Assembly (NCBI RefSeq): GCF_003171515.1 | Contig: NC_089394.1 | Location: 2,170,001 to 2,234,000 of the forward strand | Direction: 5' to 3' | Length of the DNA stretch: 64,000 nucleotides | DNA from: Pyrenophora tritici-repentis | Lineage: Eukaryota; Ascomycota; Dothideomycetes; Pleosporales; Pleosporaceae | Shown: piece after piece, positions 23,801 through 34,083 of the stretch | How positions within the stretch are numbered: position 1 is the stretch's first letter | Layout: every line of letters starts with the position of its first letter | Notes under the pieces: model-generated | Database searches by the model: none | What the model was told of the DNA's origin: nothing | The model's input: the letters and a program-made list of their open reading frames with translations, nothing else | Translations under genes and position numbers: made by a program

Positions 23801-24456
23801 GGCCCAAAAGCTTCCATCCACGCTTCCAGAAACGAACCGGAAACACGCTACGGATAATTCTCCGCCAGGTCATGTGTGCCACGCCTGCCACCTGCCGCTC
23901 GACATGCCCTCTCGGAGCGATAGCAAACCGTACCGCCAGGGTTTCATATCCCTCCACCAATGGCTGTCTGCAGCCGAAAAAGCGCGGTCTCAGGCCGCAT
24001 CCTTGTGAATATCCATGATCTGCACATCAATCGCCTCTTAAGCGGGAAAGCTAGGAGCTTTTTCGTCAAGTCTATCGTAGGCGCATGGACGGCTGTGGGT
24101 TGGGATCTTAAGCGCGCCCAGCGAAGGGTTCCTAGCTATACTATGGGTTCCAAGAATGCTAGGTGGAGCGAGTCAAATCTAACAAACTAGAATGGCCTTG
24201 ACAATCCATGACGATGTGCATTGGACTGCATAATGGCGCTTGGTTCGGACGTGCAAGAAGATAAAGACCAGGGGCGCGCGCTGCTGTGGCTGTTCCTGTT
24301 GATGGTGACTTTACATTAGGGTTGATCATTTTGGAGTAGTTGAACACTCATCCCACACAGAAACAACACAACAGTCCATATACCTCCAGCCTTTACAAGC
24401 ATTCAGTAACTCAAAGAGGCGTTGACAGTCTATCAACGGCTCAAAAGAGACCAACC
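20883..24456. other. Long gene-free interval (3.6 kb)
   Basis: No coding gene, tRNA or transposon is supported. Open frames such as 22273-22656 (+) and 22464-22877 (-) overlap on opposite strands and show no domain. Base composition is mixed, with a T run near 21936-21943 and pyrimidine-rich patches. The right end should be the promoter of the F-box/2EXR-like gene. Confidence 0.5.
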
Positions 24457-25320
24457 ATGGCTTCCCCCACACGCTCACCTTTCCTCGATATCCTCCCAGC
24501 CGAACTCCGACTACATATCTACACCCTCCTCCTTGTTACGCCCTCTCCACTCAAAGGCCCCGTCGCACGAGAAAGCAAAAAATACGACCTTCACACAGCC
24601 ATCCTCCGCACCAACAAGCAAATCTACGCTGAAGCCCGCTCCATCTTCTTCGGCAAGAATTCATTCTACATTACCTCGATCCCGCCGCCAGCTTCCGCCG
24701 ATGATGGAGACGACACCGAGGGCTCAGGCGCCTTCGAACCCCCTCTGCAACTCAGAGACTTACCACTAGTCCGCCACCTCCAAGTCGATGTACTATATTA
24801 CCCTCGGTGTATGCGGAGGATAATGGATCCCCGCACCGGGGTTTGGAGACCGGTATCCGCTGGAGCCGAACGGTACATCACCAGCCTATCGTATCTTCTC
24901 GGCGCTGTGGAGTCGACTCTCCTAAGCCTGAAATTATGCGCGGATACGCGGCGCTACCTCGACGACACGGCATCAGATCGCGGCAATGACGACAGCAACA
25001 GCAAAGGAACCACTGATAGACTCGCGTTTCAAAAAATGCTAACCGGGTTCTACATGGCTGATGCTGACGCCCTGTTTCGCAAGACGCTGGCCCAATTGAA
25101 TGTCCGCGATATTACGTTGCGTTTTGACTTTTCGGAGATTTACTTTGATTTTACCGTTATGAGACAGGTGCTTTGTCAGCAAAGCTTGGTCGAATTGGCA
25201 GGCCAGGTGCTGTTGATGCGGAATGAGATCAGGACGAAGGCTGCTATGTTGGATTTAGGAGAGGTGGTGGAAGAGATGCCCAAGGAGGGCGTTGTCAATC
25301 TGATTCCGCATTCGTGGTAG
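24457..25320 (+). CDS. 2EXR/F-box-like fungal protein
   Basis: A single exon of 287 residues. I chose the ATG at 24457 (context ACCATGG) over one 117 bp upstream because the domain starts directly after it. An F-box/2EXR-like motif sits at about residues 8-26 (FLDILPAELRLHIYTLLLV), followed by the companion segment AILRTNKQIYAEARSIFFGKN. The pairing of LPxELRxxIYxxLL with LRxNKxIYxEAxxxFxxxN defines a very large, poorly characterised family of fungal proteins. Some may be substrate adaptors of SCF ubiquitin ligases. The remainder is probably helical and shows no other domain. The gene at 53617-54825 belongs to the same broad family but is not a close copy. Confidence 0.78.
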   Translation: MASPTRSPFLDILPAELRLHIYTLLLVTPSPLKGPVARESKKYDLHTAILRTNKQIYAEARSIFFGKNSFYITSIPPPASADDGDDTEGSGAFEPPLQLRDLPLVRHLQVDVLYYPRCMRRIMDPRTGVWRPVSAGAERYITSLSYLLGAVESTLLSLKLCADTRRYLDDTASDRGNDDSNSKGTTDRLAFQKMLTGFYMADADALFRKTLAQLNVRDITLRFDFSEIYFDFTVMRQVLCQQSLVELAGQVLLMRNEIRTKAAMLDLGEVVEEMPKEGVVNLIPHSW

Positions 25321-25802
25321 ATGTTGTGTGGTGGAGAAAATAGAGGACCGGAGGAGAAGACGGATGGCGCGGGATGCGTGGATTCCAGGAAGAGATGAAG
25401 CGATTCAACTGTTTTGTATACTTAGATGGGCTGTGTTGTTAACATAGGTTTAGGTGTAGTAGTGCATAATTTTCACTTTTTACATATTTAACTAGGAAGA
25501 CTTGAAACACGTTCGAAAGTACGTTTAGACGCAGATGGCATCTAATAACCAGAAAAAATTCGTACATATGTGCCTCCTTGCATCTCGTATGGCTGAGTTC
25601 GTTCTGAAGACGGATGTGCCTGCTGAACTACACATCCCACACAGATTCGATAACCTTCTTCCTGGTGTTGGGAGAACGAGAATCGATCTATGTTGCAGTA
25701 ACAAAGAAGGCAACGAGTAAGACCGCATTAGTCGACCCGTAAAAATTTTCTTTCAGAACTTGGATATGCAAGTTTGTGCTTTTTTAAAGGGTAGTAACCA
25801 CT
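25321..25802. other. Convergent 3' intergenic region
   Basis: This region lies between the 3' ends of the plus-strand 2EXR-like gene and the minus-strand methyltransferase gene. A 61-codon open frame at 25535-25720 has no support. Confidence 0.45.
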
Positions 25803-28322
25803 TCAGAAATAACCGTTTGACTCTCGTGTACCCAAGTACACAATTTCGTCGTCATCTTCGTCTTGGTTTCGGCCTTCATCATCGTCATCATCCAGTAGGC
25901 CAATCGACTCGTCCTCATCATCGGCGTCCAGCAGGTCAATGAATCCGTCCTCATCATCAGCGCCCAACAGTTCAACGTACTCCTCATCATGTTCGTCGTC
26001 AAGTAGATCGATGACCTCGTCTGTGTCGCTCGGTGTTGTGCGCAGGCGAGGGTTCTCCAAGTCGAAACCTTCGTTAAATTCGTTCCTCATGTGCCTCGGG
26101 TCATTCCTGATAGATAGATCTACAAATTTATTAGATTGGCGCCTTGAACGAAAGCTTGTTGTTTTGGAAGGAGTTTGGCTTACCATTGGCTCTGAGCAGC
26201 GCATCCAAATTCAGATTAGAGAGGTCATCTTCGGCATCGATGAGACCGCCATCAAAAGCATCTAATGTCATGGCAATCTCCCGGTATATAGCTTCACTAG
26301 TGATTGGTGGATAGGCATTCCCTGCTTGTTTCTTGACTTGGCCCGTAGAGCCAGCAAACCGATATCGCACGGGAAAGCTTTGCAACAGAGCTAACTCGCG
26401 TGCTGTAAAGTTGCGCAATCCAGAGGGATGATAAGACGTCGTTCCACCAGTTGTTATGCAACCTTTGAGTTGTGAATAGGAGCTATACCTAGGTTTTGGC
26501 ATTGTGAACAATTTTGGTTGGTGATGGAGGTCGTTCATCGAGCGGTTTGGGTGACGGGCGATGTCCCTTAGAGCTTCTTCAATGTTAACAAAGGGCTTGA
26601 GACCACTGCCCTCAGGACCATGAGTTGGCTTGGGGAAGGGAGGGAGGGGTGTCCCTCGCCTGTTGTTTGTTAGATAAACCTCCAGATCGTGAATGTTTAA
26701 TTACGTACCTTGCAGCAATGATAAGTAAACGCATACGCTTCTGAACCAGACCTAACTGTGAAAGATCTTGGATCCTGTACCGGACGTCGTAGCCAGCTTC
26801 ACAGATGTCATGCAATAGCATGAAGAAGTTGCGTTTATGCTCTTGGCTTGTAGCCAGACCGGACGTCTGCTCCAGCGTCGCAATACGCGGCCTCACCTTC
26901 TTCAAAATAGGCCCCACAGTATAGATCGATTCATAGTTTGCTTGATCGTTTGGGCCAGCTTGGGTGCTATAGACTGTTAGTATGTTGATCACAAAGCTGC
27001 GATAACACTATTATAGACATTGGAGAATCTTACTGTGCAGGGCTCCAATAGCAACAAGGGGGCGAGAGATGAAGGACATCAACTTTCCAGCATTTTGGGC
27101 AGACGTTCTTGGGTGGGAAATCGTGGGCATCCAGTTCGAAAGTATGTGCGGTGGGATGGTTGAGACGATACGTCTCGAGGGCAGTGTGGTCGAAGTCGAG
27201 ACCCCAGCATATGCTATAGCCGGCCTGCAAAGCACCTTGGGATGCTCCCCCAGCCCCACAAAATACATCCCCGAATGCAAACTTACCATGTCGGACAGAA
27301 CGCGAAGCTCTCCGCTTGAGTGGGCTGTCGAGGAGCTCAACTTCAGGAGACTCTGATCTTGCTGACCGCTTTCGTGTAGGAGGCACTTTCTTATGGACCG
27401 TATTGTTGATAGAGTTGTTAACAGTGATGCTACCGTATGCTTCGTCGTTAGATGTATCGCGCTGGTTGGTATCCGCCTCGTGCACATAAAGTTGTCGAGC
27501 CACCCCACCGTATGACTTTCCTGTTTTCGGCTTGATGTAGAAGACTTTGACGACTCGGCATGCCAGTTGTCCGCCATAGAAGATCTGGCGCTTGATTTCT
27601 TCCTCGCTCATGCCGACAGGGTACGCGACTCTTTCATATGACCGAAAGCTCAGCAAGGGGAATGGTTTGTTGGTAAGCGTGCATTCTCGCATGCGGATGA
27701 CCTCTTTCATGTCCACGTCTTCCATTCCTGCAATAAGCGGGGAGCGATGATCGCCTTCATCCACGTTCAAAACCATGCCAAGCTCATTTAACTTCCCTTG
27801 TTGGGCATTAGTACAAGCCATTAAGTCTATCTTAGCATTACTCACAGTTGAAAATCTGGCCAAGATACTTTGTACGGCGAAGTCGATGCCCTCGAAGACG
27901 GATTTGATCGGTCTCCAAGTTCATTATGATAGCCTTGACTCTGAGAAAGTCGCCGCTATGCATAGCATCGGCAGGTTGATTCGTATGGTCACGGAGCTCG
28001 ACTGTATCGCCAGGCTTGATGATGTTGCCTTTGCTAAGCTTGAAACTCTGTATTGAGATGTCTGGTAATTCAACGTCTTCGCTGCTGATTGTCTTACGCG
28101 ACGCACTAGATGATTCCATGCACGAACGGAACGCAGTTATCTCAACATCGTTATCGCAATCTGACGGTTCGGAGTCAGTACATTGAATCAATGTATATCT
28201 GCACGCAGCCACATACCAATGTTGAACATGTCGTACAAGTCGCCGTCGTCAATGTTCGAAGGCCCGTCGTCGTCATCATCATCGTCAGGTACGGGGTACG
28301 GCTTCGTTGCTGTTGCCGACAT
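25803..28322 (-). CDS. RID: RID-like cytosine-5 DNA methyltransferase (RIP-associated)
   Basis: Six exons on the minus strand: 28322-28217, 28160-27846, 27796-27034, 26966-26709, 26659-26184 and 26119-25803. They give 744 residues with no internal stop; introns are 49-67 bp. The N-terminus is acidic. A BAH-like region (about 70-250) includes IIKPGDTVELRD. The methyltransferase core has motif I FGDVFCGAGGASQG (315-328), motif IV SPPCCYW with catalytic Cys388, motif VI LEQTSGL (EQT at 427-429 in place of the common ENV), motif VIII QKRMR, and late motifs LALLQSFP and KKQAGNAYPP. The EQT variant and short form fit the fungal RID/Masc1 clade as I recall it. RID is needed in Neurospora for repeat-induced point mutation. 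The last 110 residues are an extreme Asp/Glu tail. An intact gene suggests the species has, or recently had, RIP. Confidence 0.9.
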
Positions 28323-28935
28323 GCTTGCCAGTGCTGCGATTCGAGACTTGTAATGGGAGGTGTGTAAAGACAGTCAGAAGCTGTCTCGCTGCTCCAAGCA
28401 ACTCTCTTGACGGTGCGCAATCGAGAAACGTGGACTTCTCGTGCTTTCTAAGTGGCTCTGGCTGACTGTTAGACGCGATGGCGATAGATTTGCGACGGGA
28501 TTTCAGGTTATGAGCGCGGCTGCCGTACGTGTCGAAGCTGAAGACGGATAGAAAGCGAAAGCAGTCTTTGGCAAGCGATATAGCTCCAGGTAAGTGAGTC
28601 TAACGAAAGCCTCGCATATGATATGCCAAGCGCCACTAGCAAACGCGCAGTGACGGTGAAGGTGAGGGTGAGGACAGTTCACCATAGCGCAACGGGGAAA
28701 TTATCACCGTATGCGGGAAGGTGGGGGTGCTACTTTGTCCAAGATTGGAATTCATGAGTCTAGAGGTTGGGAAGAAGAGCTGTAGAAGGGAGAGAGGGAG
28801 AGAGAGAAATATGCGCAGTTATTGGGATGAAGAGGTTTGATATGAAGAAAGTCCTGCTTGGTCACACTGAATCATATCCACCGTATTCGTACATAAGCCC
28901 CGCCAAACCTTGTAGACTTGACTCTGTAATATAGC
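28323..28935. promoter_or_regulatory. Upstream region of the RID-like gene / 3' region of MIC19
   Basis: The two minus-strand genes are separated by about 610 bp. A purine-rich GAGAGGGAGAGAGAGAAA tract lies at about 28790-28810. No gene is supported here. Confidence 0.4.
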
Positions 28936-29635
28936 TCATCGAATCGTCTTCTGCACAAATTCTTTCTCTAGCCGTCCGACCTCCTGCTTGAAAGTCTCGA
29001 CCTCTTTCCAGCAGTCCAGTGGTCGTCGGTCGTGAGTGCGCAGACACGCGACAACGGCTTCCTTTGCCTTTGTGACGTTTGCATCGGCCTGCTCCAGCTT
29101 CTTCCTCTGTTCCAGCTTTGCCTTGAGGTTCTCAATTTCTTTGGTGACGCTGTCTCTGCTCATGTCCTTTTGCCTTTGCTTCTCCGCGAGGGTTGAGCTG
29201 CTGGATGTGGCATCTTGAATCTTCTCGACAAGGGAGGGCTGTTCCGGTTGTGCGGTCTCGTCGGAGAGGGTCTCTGTGAATTTTGTGAAGTTTTGGGTCT
29301 CTTGTTCGCGGAGTTTCTCCAGCTCAGCCGTCAGGCGTTCCTGGAATTGGAGTTCTTGCTGTCGTGATCGTGCCGAGTCTGTCTACTGCCTGTTAATCCC
29401 AATTTCGGTCCTGTTGGTCTGGGAAACGTACAAAAGTGTTCTTCTGCAGCGAGCCTACCAATTCATTGGAGAAGCTGACAGGGTGATCGCTGCGCAAACT
29501 TATCAGCCTCGAACGTCACTTTCTTATTGTGTCTTCACAGTCATGGGCGGCGCCATTGGCTTGGCAAAGGGCTACGTACGCTGAGAAGACATGCTGCTTG
29601 ATCTCGGACGACGGTTTCGAGTTCTCAGCGCCCAT
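28936..29635 (-). CDS. MIC19: MICOS complex subunit Mic19 (DUF1690, CHCH domain)
   Basis: Exons are 29635-29580, 29489-29432 and 29382-28936 (186 residues; introns 90 and 49 bp). The start MGAENSKPSS is a classic N-myristoylation signal, as known for Mic19. A predicted coiled coil spans about 40-150. The C-terminal CHCH-like pair is CLRTHDRRPLDC (CX10C, as in yeast Mic19), followed by WKEVETFKQEV. Mic19 sits on the inner mitochondrial membrane facing the intermembrane space and links Mic60 within MICOS to maintain crista junctions. The length matches fungal homologues. It shares a short divergent promoter with the acetyltransferase gene on its right. Confidence 0.9.
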
Positions 29636-29940
29636 TGTTGCGTTGTGGGGGAAATGCGGGATTCTGGCACGATGATGCGGTTCCTGCAAGAAGTCGAAGC
29701 TCACGGCTTGGCCTACGAAGGCACGCTAGCACGAATCCCTGCAAGGGATCGTCAGGCGCGTTGGGGAGGCAGCAGGAGAAAGCAATTGCGACGTTTGCAT
29801 TTGCACATGTGTCCTTGTGTTCGACATACATATCAGCGTGCAAGCTACTCTGTGCAAGCTTAGGCCTGACAGCCTGTCCTGAAGACATTAAGACATTCAC
29901 TCTGCGGGAACATATCACCACCACTGACGACCCCACCGCG
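29636..29940. promoter_or_regulatory. Bidirectional promoter, MIC19 / GNAT gene
   Basis: Only 305 bp separate the two divergent start codons, so the promoters must overlap. No TATA box or named operator is clear. Confidence 0.5.
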
Positions 29941-30843
29941 ATGCAATCCTCGCTGAATAGTTGGCTGAAGAAGCCCAGCTCAGATGCACAGTCTCTGCCC
30001 CTAAACGCACCTCCTCCGGTGTCATCAAAGCCTTCTCGACCACCACCTCCCCCAAAGTCGGCCTCCGCTCCCACCCGCGTACCCCCTAACACGACGCCTA
30101 CGGCCTCGGCAATGGAGAACTGGAACGACATACCCGACGACTTTCTACAGGCGCCGTCGAGGCCGAAATCGAAAAAGAGCCCTCGGTCGTCTCGAGCCGT
30201 CACACCCGCCACTTCCAGAATGCCTTCACCCCCGAACCTGGCAGTCCAGCAACCTGCTATACCTCAGCTGTTCGCCTTGCGCCCTCTTCCACCAAACGTC
30301 CAGCTCGTGCCGCTCACCGAAGACCTCCTGCCCGCCTTCAAGCGCCTGCTCAACCTTACTCTACCTATATCATATCCCGACGCTTTCTTCAAGGAGACCA
30401 TGACGGAACCACATCACAGCATCACATTGGCAGCATTATGGCACTCATCACCGGGCAACGATAGTTCCGCATCGTCATCGGAGAAGCCACACCTGGTTGG
30501 TGCTGTCAGGTGCCGCCTTCTTCCCTCCTCGCAACTATACATTTCCACCATCGGCGTCCTCGCACCATACCGTTCCCATGGTATTGCTATGCACCTCCTA
30601 CAAGCTATAGTCAAGAAAGCGGTCGATTTACACAATGTACGATCGGTCACAGCACATGTGTGGGAGGCAAACGAGGAGGGTATGGAGTGGTACAAAAAGC
30701 GCAAGTTTGAAATACTAGAGAAAGATGAAGGGTACTACAGGAAGCTAAGGCCACAGGGTGCTTTCCTTGTAAGAAAATGGATTGGTGTGGGAGACCTTTT
30801 AGCCAACGATACTGTGCCGGGAAGTGGGATAAATGGCGTGTGA
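29941..30843 (+). CDS. GNAT-family N-acetyltransferase (Naa50-like)
   Basis: A single exon of 300 residues. The ATG at 29941 is preferred over in-frame upstream ATGs because the protein then starts with MQSSLNSWLKKP and the earlier stretch overlaps the MIC19 coding sequence. The first 115 residues are Pro/Ser-rich and disordered. The GNAT domain covers about 120-285. It includes LVPLTEDLLPAFKRLLNLTLPISYPDAFF (split here only for description), a beta-4/beta-5 segment LYISTIGVLAPYR and the acetyl-CoA loop RSHGIA (about 210-216), then WEANEEGMEWYKKRKFEILE. The ISYPDxFF and YxxxxFEIxE features are like Naa50 (N-terminal acetyltransferase E). The long N-terminal extension is unusual for Naa50, so substrate and complex are not certain. 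Confidence 0.85.
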   Translation: MQSSLNSWLKKPSSDAQSLPLNAPPPVSSKPSRPPPPPKSASAPTRVPPNTTPTASAMENWNDIPDDFLQAPSRPKSKKSPRSSRAVTPATSRMPSPPNLAVQQPAIPQLFALRPLPPNVQLVPLTEDLLPAFKRLLNLTLPISYPDAFFKETMTEPHHSITLAALWHSSPGNDSSASSSEKPHLVGAVRCRLLPSSQLYISTIGVLAPYRSHGIAMHLLQAIVKKAVDLHNVRSVTAHVWEANEEGMEWYKKRKFEILEKDEGYYRKLRPQGAFLVRKWIGVGDLLANDTVPGSGINGV

Positions 30844-31772
30844 ATATCATGCGCATCCACTGTCCACCGAACAGCAGTTCCTGTGCATCGTAACCGATCG
30901 GTCCACGGATACATCGCTAGTGTCTTTCGCCAAGGCCAGTGCTGAACAACCTGCACCCGACAAGTTGGAGTGGTCTATAGTGCATGTCATCTTTCGCCTC
31001 TCCCTCCATCCGGTCCCGGATTCCGGTACATTTAGATGCGATTATTCTCTCGCGCAGCTCTCCCGCCTTGCATTCCGAATACCAGTCTCACTGCCCCTAT
31101 CGAGCAATCTATTATTTCGCAACATGGCAAGTGAAAGATATCGTGGTCATCATAAGTGGCATATGAGCTGGTATTAAGACATGGATGAACTAGGCGCCAT
31201 ATTGCGGCTAAAACACACCCCACCCAACAGCTTTGCCGTCGACAAGAATAGTACCAAGGTTAATCACAGTGGATCTTGGAAGACATACCGCTTGGAATCG
31301 TGGCAACCGGTCTGGATGTCGAGCAATCGTAGCCGCATTATGAGTGAGGTTTGAGAGCCAGGTTGCTGTAGACAGCATCGCTTTGGACGTTTACACTCCT
31401 CTCGTAGAGTTACTTCTTTTCTCATTCGCCTGCTACTGCAGAAGCTTGACTACAACAGTATTAGGCCATGTTCTGGTCCGTTTAGACGGCATACTCAGTC
31501 GCTAACCGTGATATGCATGGTCACAGCAGCATATTAAGCCGGCCTCGTATTTGAGCTGAGCCGTAGACAGACTACCGACCACAATGAACCGCGCATGTAT
31601 AGAGCTCGTTGTCAAGACGCCTACCATCTTACCCGTGAATCCTTGGACTCTTATGGATTAGTAGTTGGAGCCAGCAGGTATAAGACGCTGCCCATATTCT
31701 CTGAAATGGATCTCATTGTGATCAAGTCAAGACCAGCCTCCGTCCTCAACATCCACGATTTCATTACGCATC
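30844..31772. other. Intergenic region upstream of the secreted CBM1 gene
   Basis: No gene is supported. A frame at 31595-31870 overlaps the signal-peptide exon in another phase and has no features of its own. Confidence 0.45.
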
Positions 31773-32469
31773 ATGCAGCTTGTTACGCTCACTGTCCTGC
31801 TCTCAAGCCTCTCAGCTATCTGTGTTGCAGTAAGCTTATGCCATCATGTGTCCCACCTACATCTCACTGACTTGTGTATATAGATACCAGCTGATAATCA
31901 ACCTAACCTGGTCCCGCGCCAGACGACATACCTCATAACATGTATTGGAGGACGTTGCACGGATAACATCAGTCGCCCTACACCAGTTGTTCCGCAGCCG
32001 ACGACGAAGACTAAGACTGTTACAACGACAACGAAGAAACCCGATCCAACCAAGTCAAGTGCGAAACCAGAGCCCATCACCTCAGAGAAGCCGGAACCGG
32101 TGCCTTACCCGACAAAGGTCAGCATTTTCTCGACAGACATTCTTTGGCACTATCGCTAATATTCTTGCAAAAGACAACCATCAAAACGAGCACAAAGTCC
32201 ATACCGAAACCCACCAAGACAACCAGCGAAGAGACTGGACCAATCAGTACTGCATGCCCTGTGCCTGTATACTACAAGTGTGGTGGCACTAACGGCAACG
32301 ACCCTTGGACCGGCTGCACCAAGTGCGTTAAGGGCGCAAAGTGTGTCATACAGAACCGTACGTAATCGGTCTTACATTCAAACTCAGGCGCATTAATGCT
32401 GATGTTCACGCAGAGTGGTACCACCAATGTGTATACGACGACGACCCCAATACTAGCATTGCCATGTGA
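31773..32469 (+). CDS. Small secreted protein with C-terminal fungal cellulose-binding-like (CBM1) module
   Basis: Four exons: 31773-31829, 31884-32117, 32174-32357 and 32414-32469 (176 residues; introns 54, 56 and 56 bp, all GT-AG). The first exon is exactly a signal peptide (MQLVTLTVLLSSLSAICVA). The mature part starts IPADNQPNLVPRQTTYLITC. It then has a Thr/Pro/Lys-rich linker of about 75 residues, likely O-glycosylated. The C-terminus has the CBM1 cysteine layout: YYKCGGTNGNDPWTGCTKCV, then GAKCVIQNQWYHQCVY, with the aromatic residues expected on the binding face. The spliced Gln-Trp-Tyr junction falls inside the module. No catalytic domain is present, so it may bind plant or fungal wall polysaccharide as a lectin-like or effector-like protein. 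The insert around NDPW makes the module slightly atypical. Confidence 0.82.
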
Positions 32470-33003
32470 TAGCAAGACAAACGTTGCTTTCGCATCTAGT
32501 CGACTCAGCTACTAGACACCTATCTCAATCCCATTCGTAATCTTTTCACTCATGCACTCGACTATACCAGCACGCATCTACACGTGTTTTTCTTCCAACT
32601 GTCGAACCAAGTATTATGCAATCAGCGCTCACTTTCTGATCAATCCCTCCACTCACATCTTCTGCCAGCCTTCATGCCGAGTAAGACGATGACCAAGGCT
32701 TACTGTGCGACGAGGTCTGATATCAGTGGACATGGCGGGGTAACTCCAGGTTGGTTCCTGACACGCCGCCGCCCCACCATGCTAAACAAATCCCCATGTA
32801 GAACGCACGTCATACATGCGGCAAGAGCCTCCGACGGCTGCCGCATACAAGTTTACTATAAACCTCATTCTGCCTTGCCTGTATCTTCGATCGCGCCCAA
32901 AGTTTGTTTATTGCAGTCGCGTACATTGCCAGCTTTCAATTGACACTTTTTTTTGTTTGATTTACAGTTGCGCGAGTCTAACCTCAGCTCCCAACTTGAC
33001 AAT
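32470..33003. other. Intergenic region
   Basis: This region holds the 3' end of the CBM1 gene and the promoter of the phosphoglycerate-mutase-like gene. A T run lies at 32946-32953, just before the presumed 5' UTR. No gene is supported. Confidence 0.4.
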
Positions 33004-33909
33004 ATGTCGGAGCCGCGTGTTTTCATCATCAGACATGGCGAAACAGAATGGTCGCTCAATGGTCGACATACAGGCACTTCTGACATACCGCTTACGGCAA
33101 ACGGCGAAAAGCGTATCCTAGCCACTGGCAAAGCACTCGTAGGCGACGACCGATTGATCGTCCCCAGTAATCTGGCGCATATGTACGTATTCAACCCCCC
33201 ATTTTACTCCAACGCTCAATGTCAAATGAGGGCTAATCCGAAGAGCAACTCCACAGCTACGTCTCCCCCCGTACCCGCGCCCAACGTACCCTCGAACTCC
33301 TAAACTTAGGCTGCAAACAACGCTACCCCTGGCACGACAACGACTCTGCAAAACAAACCCACGACACAACACCCGATATCCGCACCCACGCTACCATCGA
33401 GGTCACAGAAGCCGTCCGCGAATGGGACTACGGCGACTACGAGGGCCGCGTCACACGCGAAATCAAGGAAGACAGGAAGAAACGGGGGTTAGGCGGCGAC
33501 TGGGATATCTGGCGTGACGGGTGTGAAGGAGGAGAGTCTCCAGAAGATGTGACAAAGAGATTGGACGAGCTAATCAAGGAGTTGAGAGAAAAGTACCACA
33601 AGGGCAAGTTTGGCAAAGATGGGAAACCGAATGATGTGCTTATTGTGGCGCATGGCCATATACTGAGAAGTTTTGCTGCTAGGTGGGTGGGCAAGAGGTT
33701 GGAGGAAAATCCGAGTTTGATACTCGAGGCGGGTGGTGTGGGTACTTTGAGGTCAGTGTGTTACTTTTCTTTCGGTTTAGGACCGAGACAAGGCTAATTC
33801 GCGCTCTAGTTATGAACATCATAGCATCGACGAGCCGGCAATTCTACTGGGTGGTGCCTTTGTGGTCGATGTCGTCGAGAAGGAACAGGTGGAGAATACG
33901 AAATGCTAG
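33004..33909 (+). CDS. Histidine phosphatase superfamily (phosphoglycerate mutase-like) protein
   Basis: Exons are 33004-33182, 33257-33751 and 33810-33909 (257 residues; introns 74 and 58 bp). The catalytic motif [18 protein letters not shown] is at about residues 7-24 (nucleophile His in RHGE). The second motif, [17 protein letters not shown], is formed across intron 1. The acid residue lies in EWDYGDYEG, and the second catalytic His in [18 protein letters not shown]. The EWDYGDYEG and AHGHILR features match the small fungal and yeast group often called phosphoglycerate mutase or fructose-2,6-bisphosphatase-like, which includes sedoheptulose-1,7-bisphosphatase (Shb17). Family assignment is firm; the substrate is not. 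Confidence 0.87.
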
Positions 33910-34083
33910 TATACATTCGACTCGATAGCCATTTTAGTTATTTGCATTCATGTCGTAAGCCTTTCGTTCTGGTATCATCTCATGAACATGTTCACTCTCC
34001 TCCCTCCCATTACGATCCATATCATCTCAGAACAAGCGCAAATTCATCCATGTTTGCTTCGTCGGCCAGTTGCTTCAATACTC

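Noticed and set aside
25535..25720. 61-codon frame between the 2EXR-like and RID-like genes
   Set aside because: Lies in a convergent 3' region, has no Cys pattern or signal peptide, and no context supports translation.
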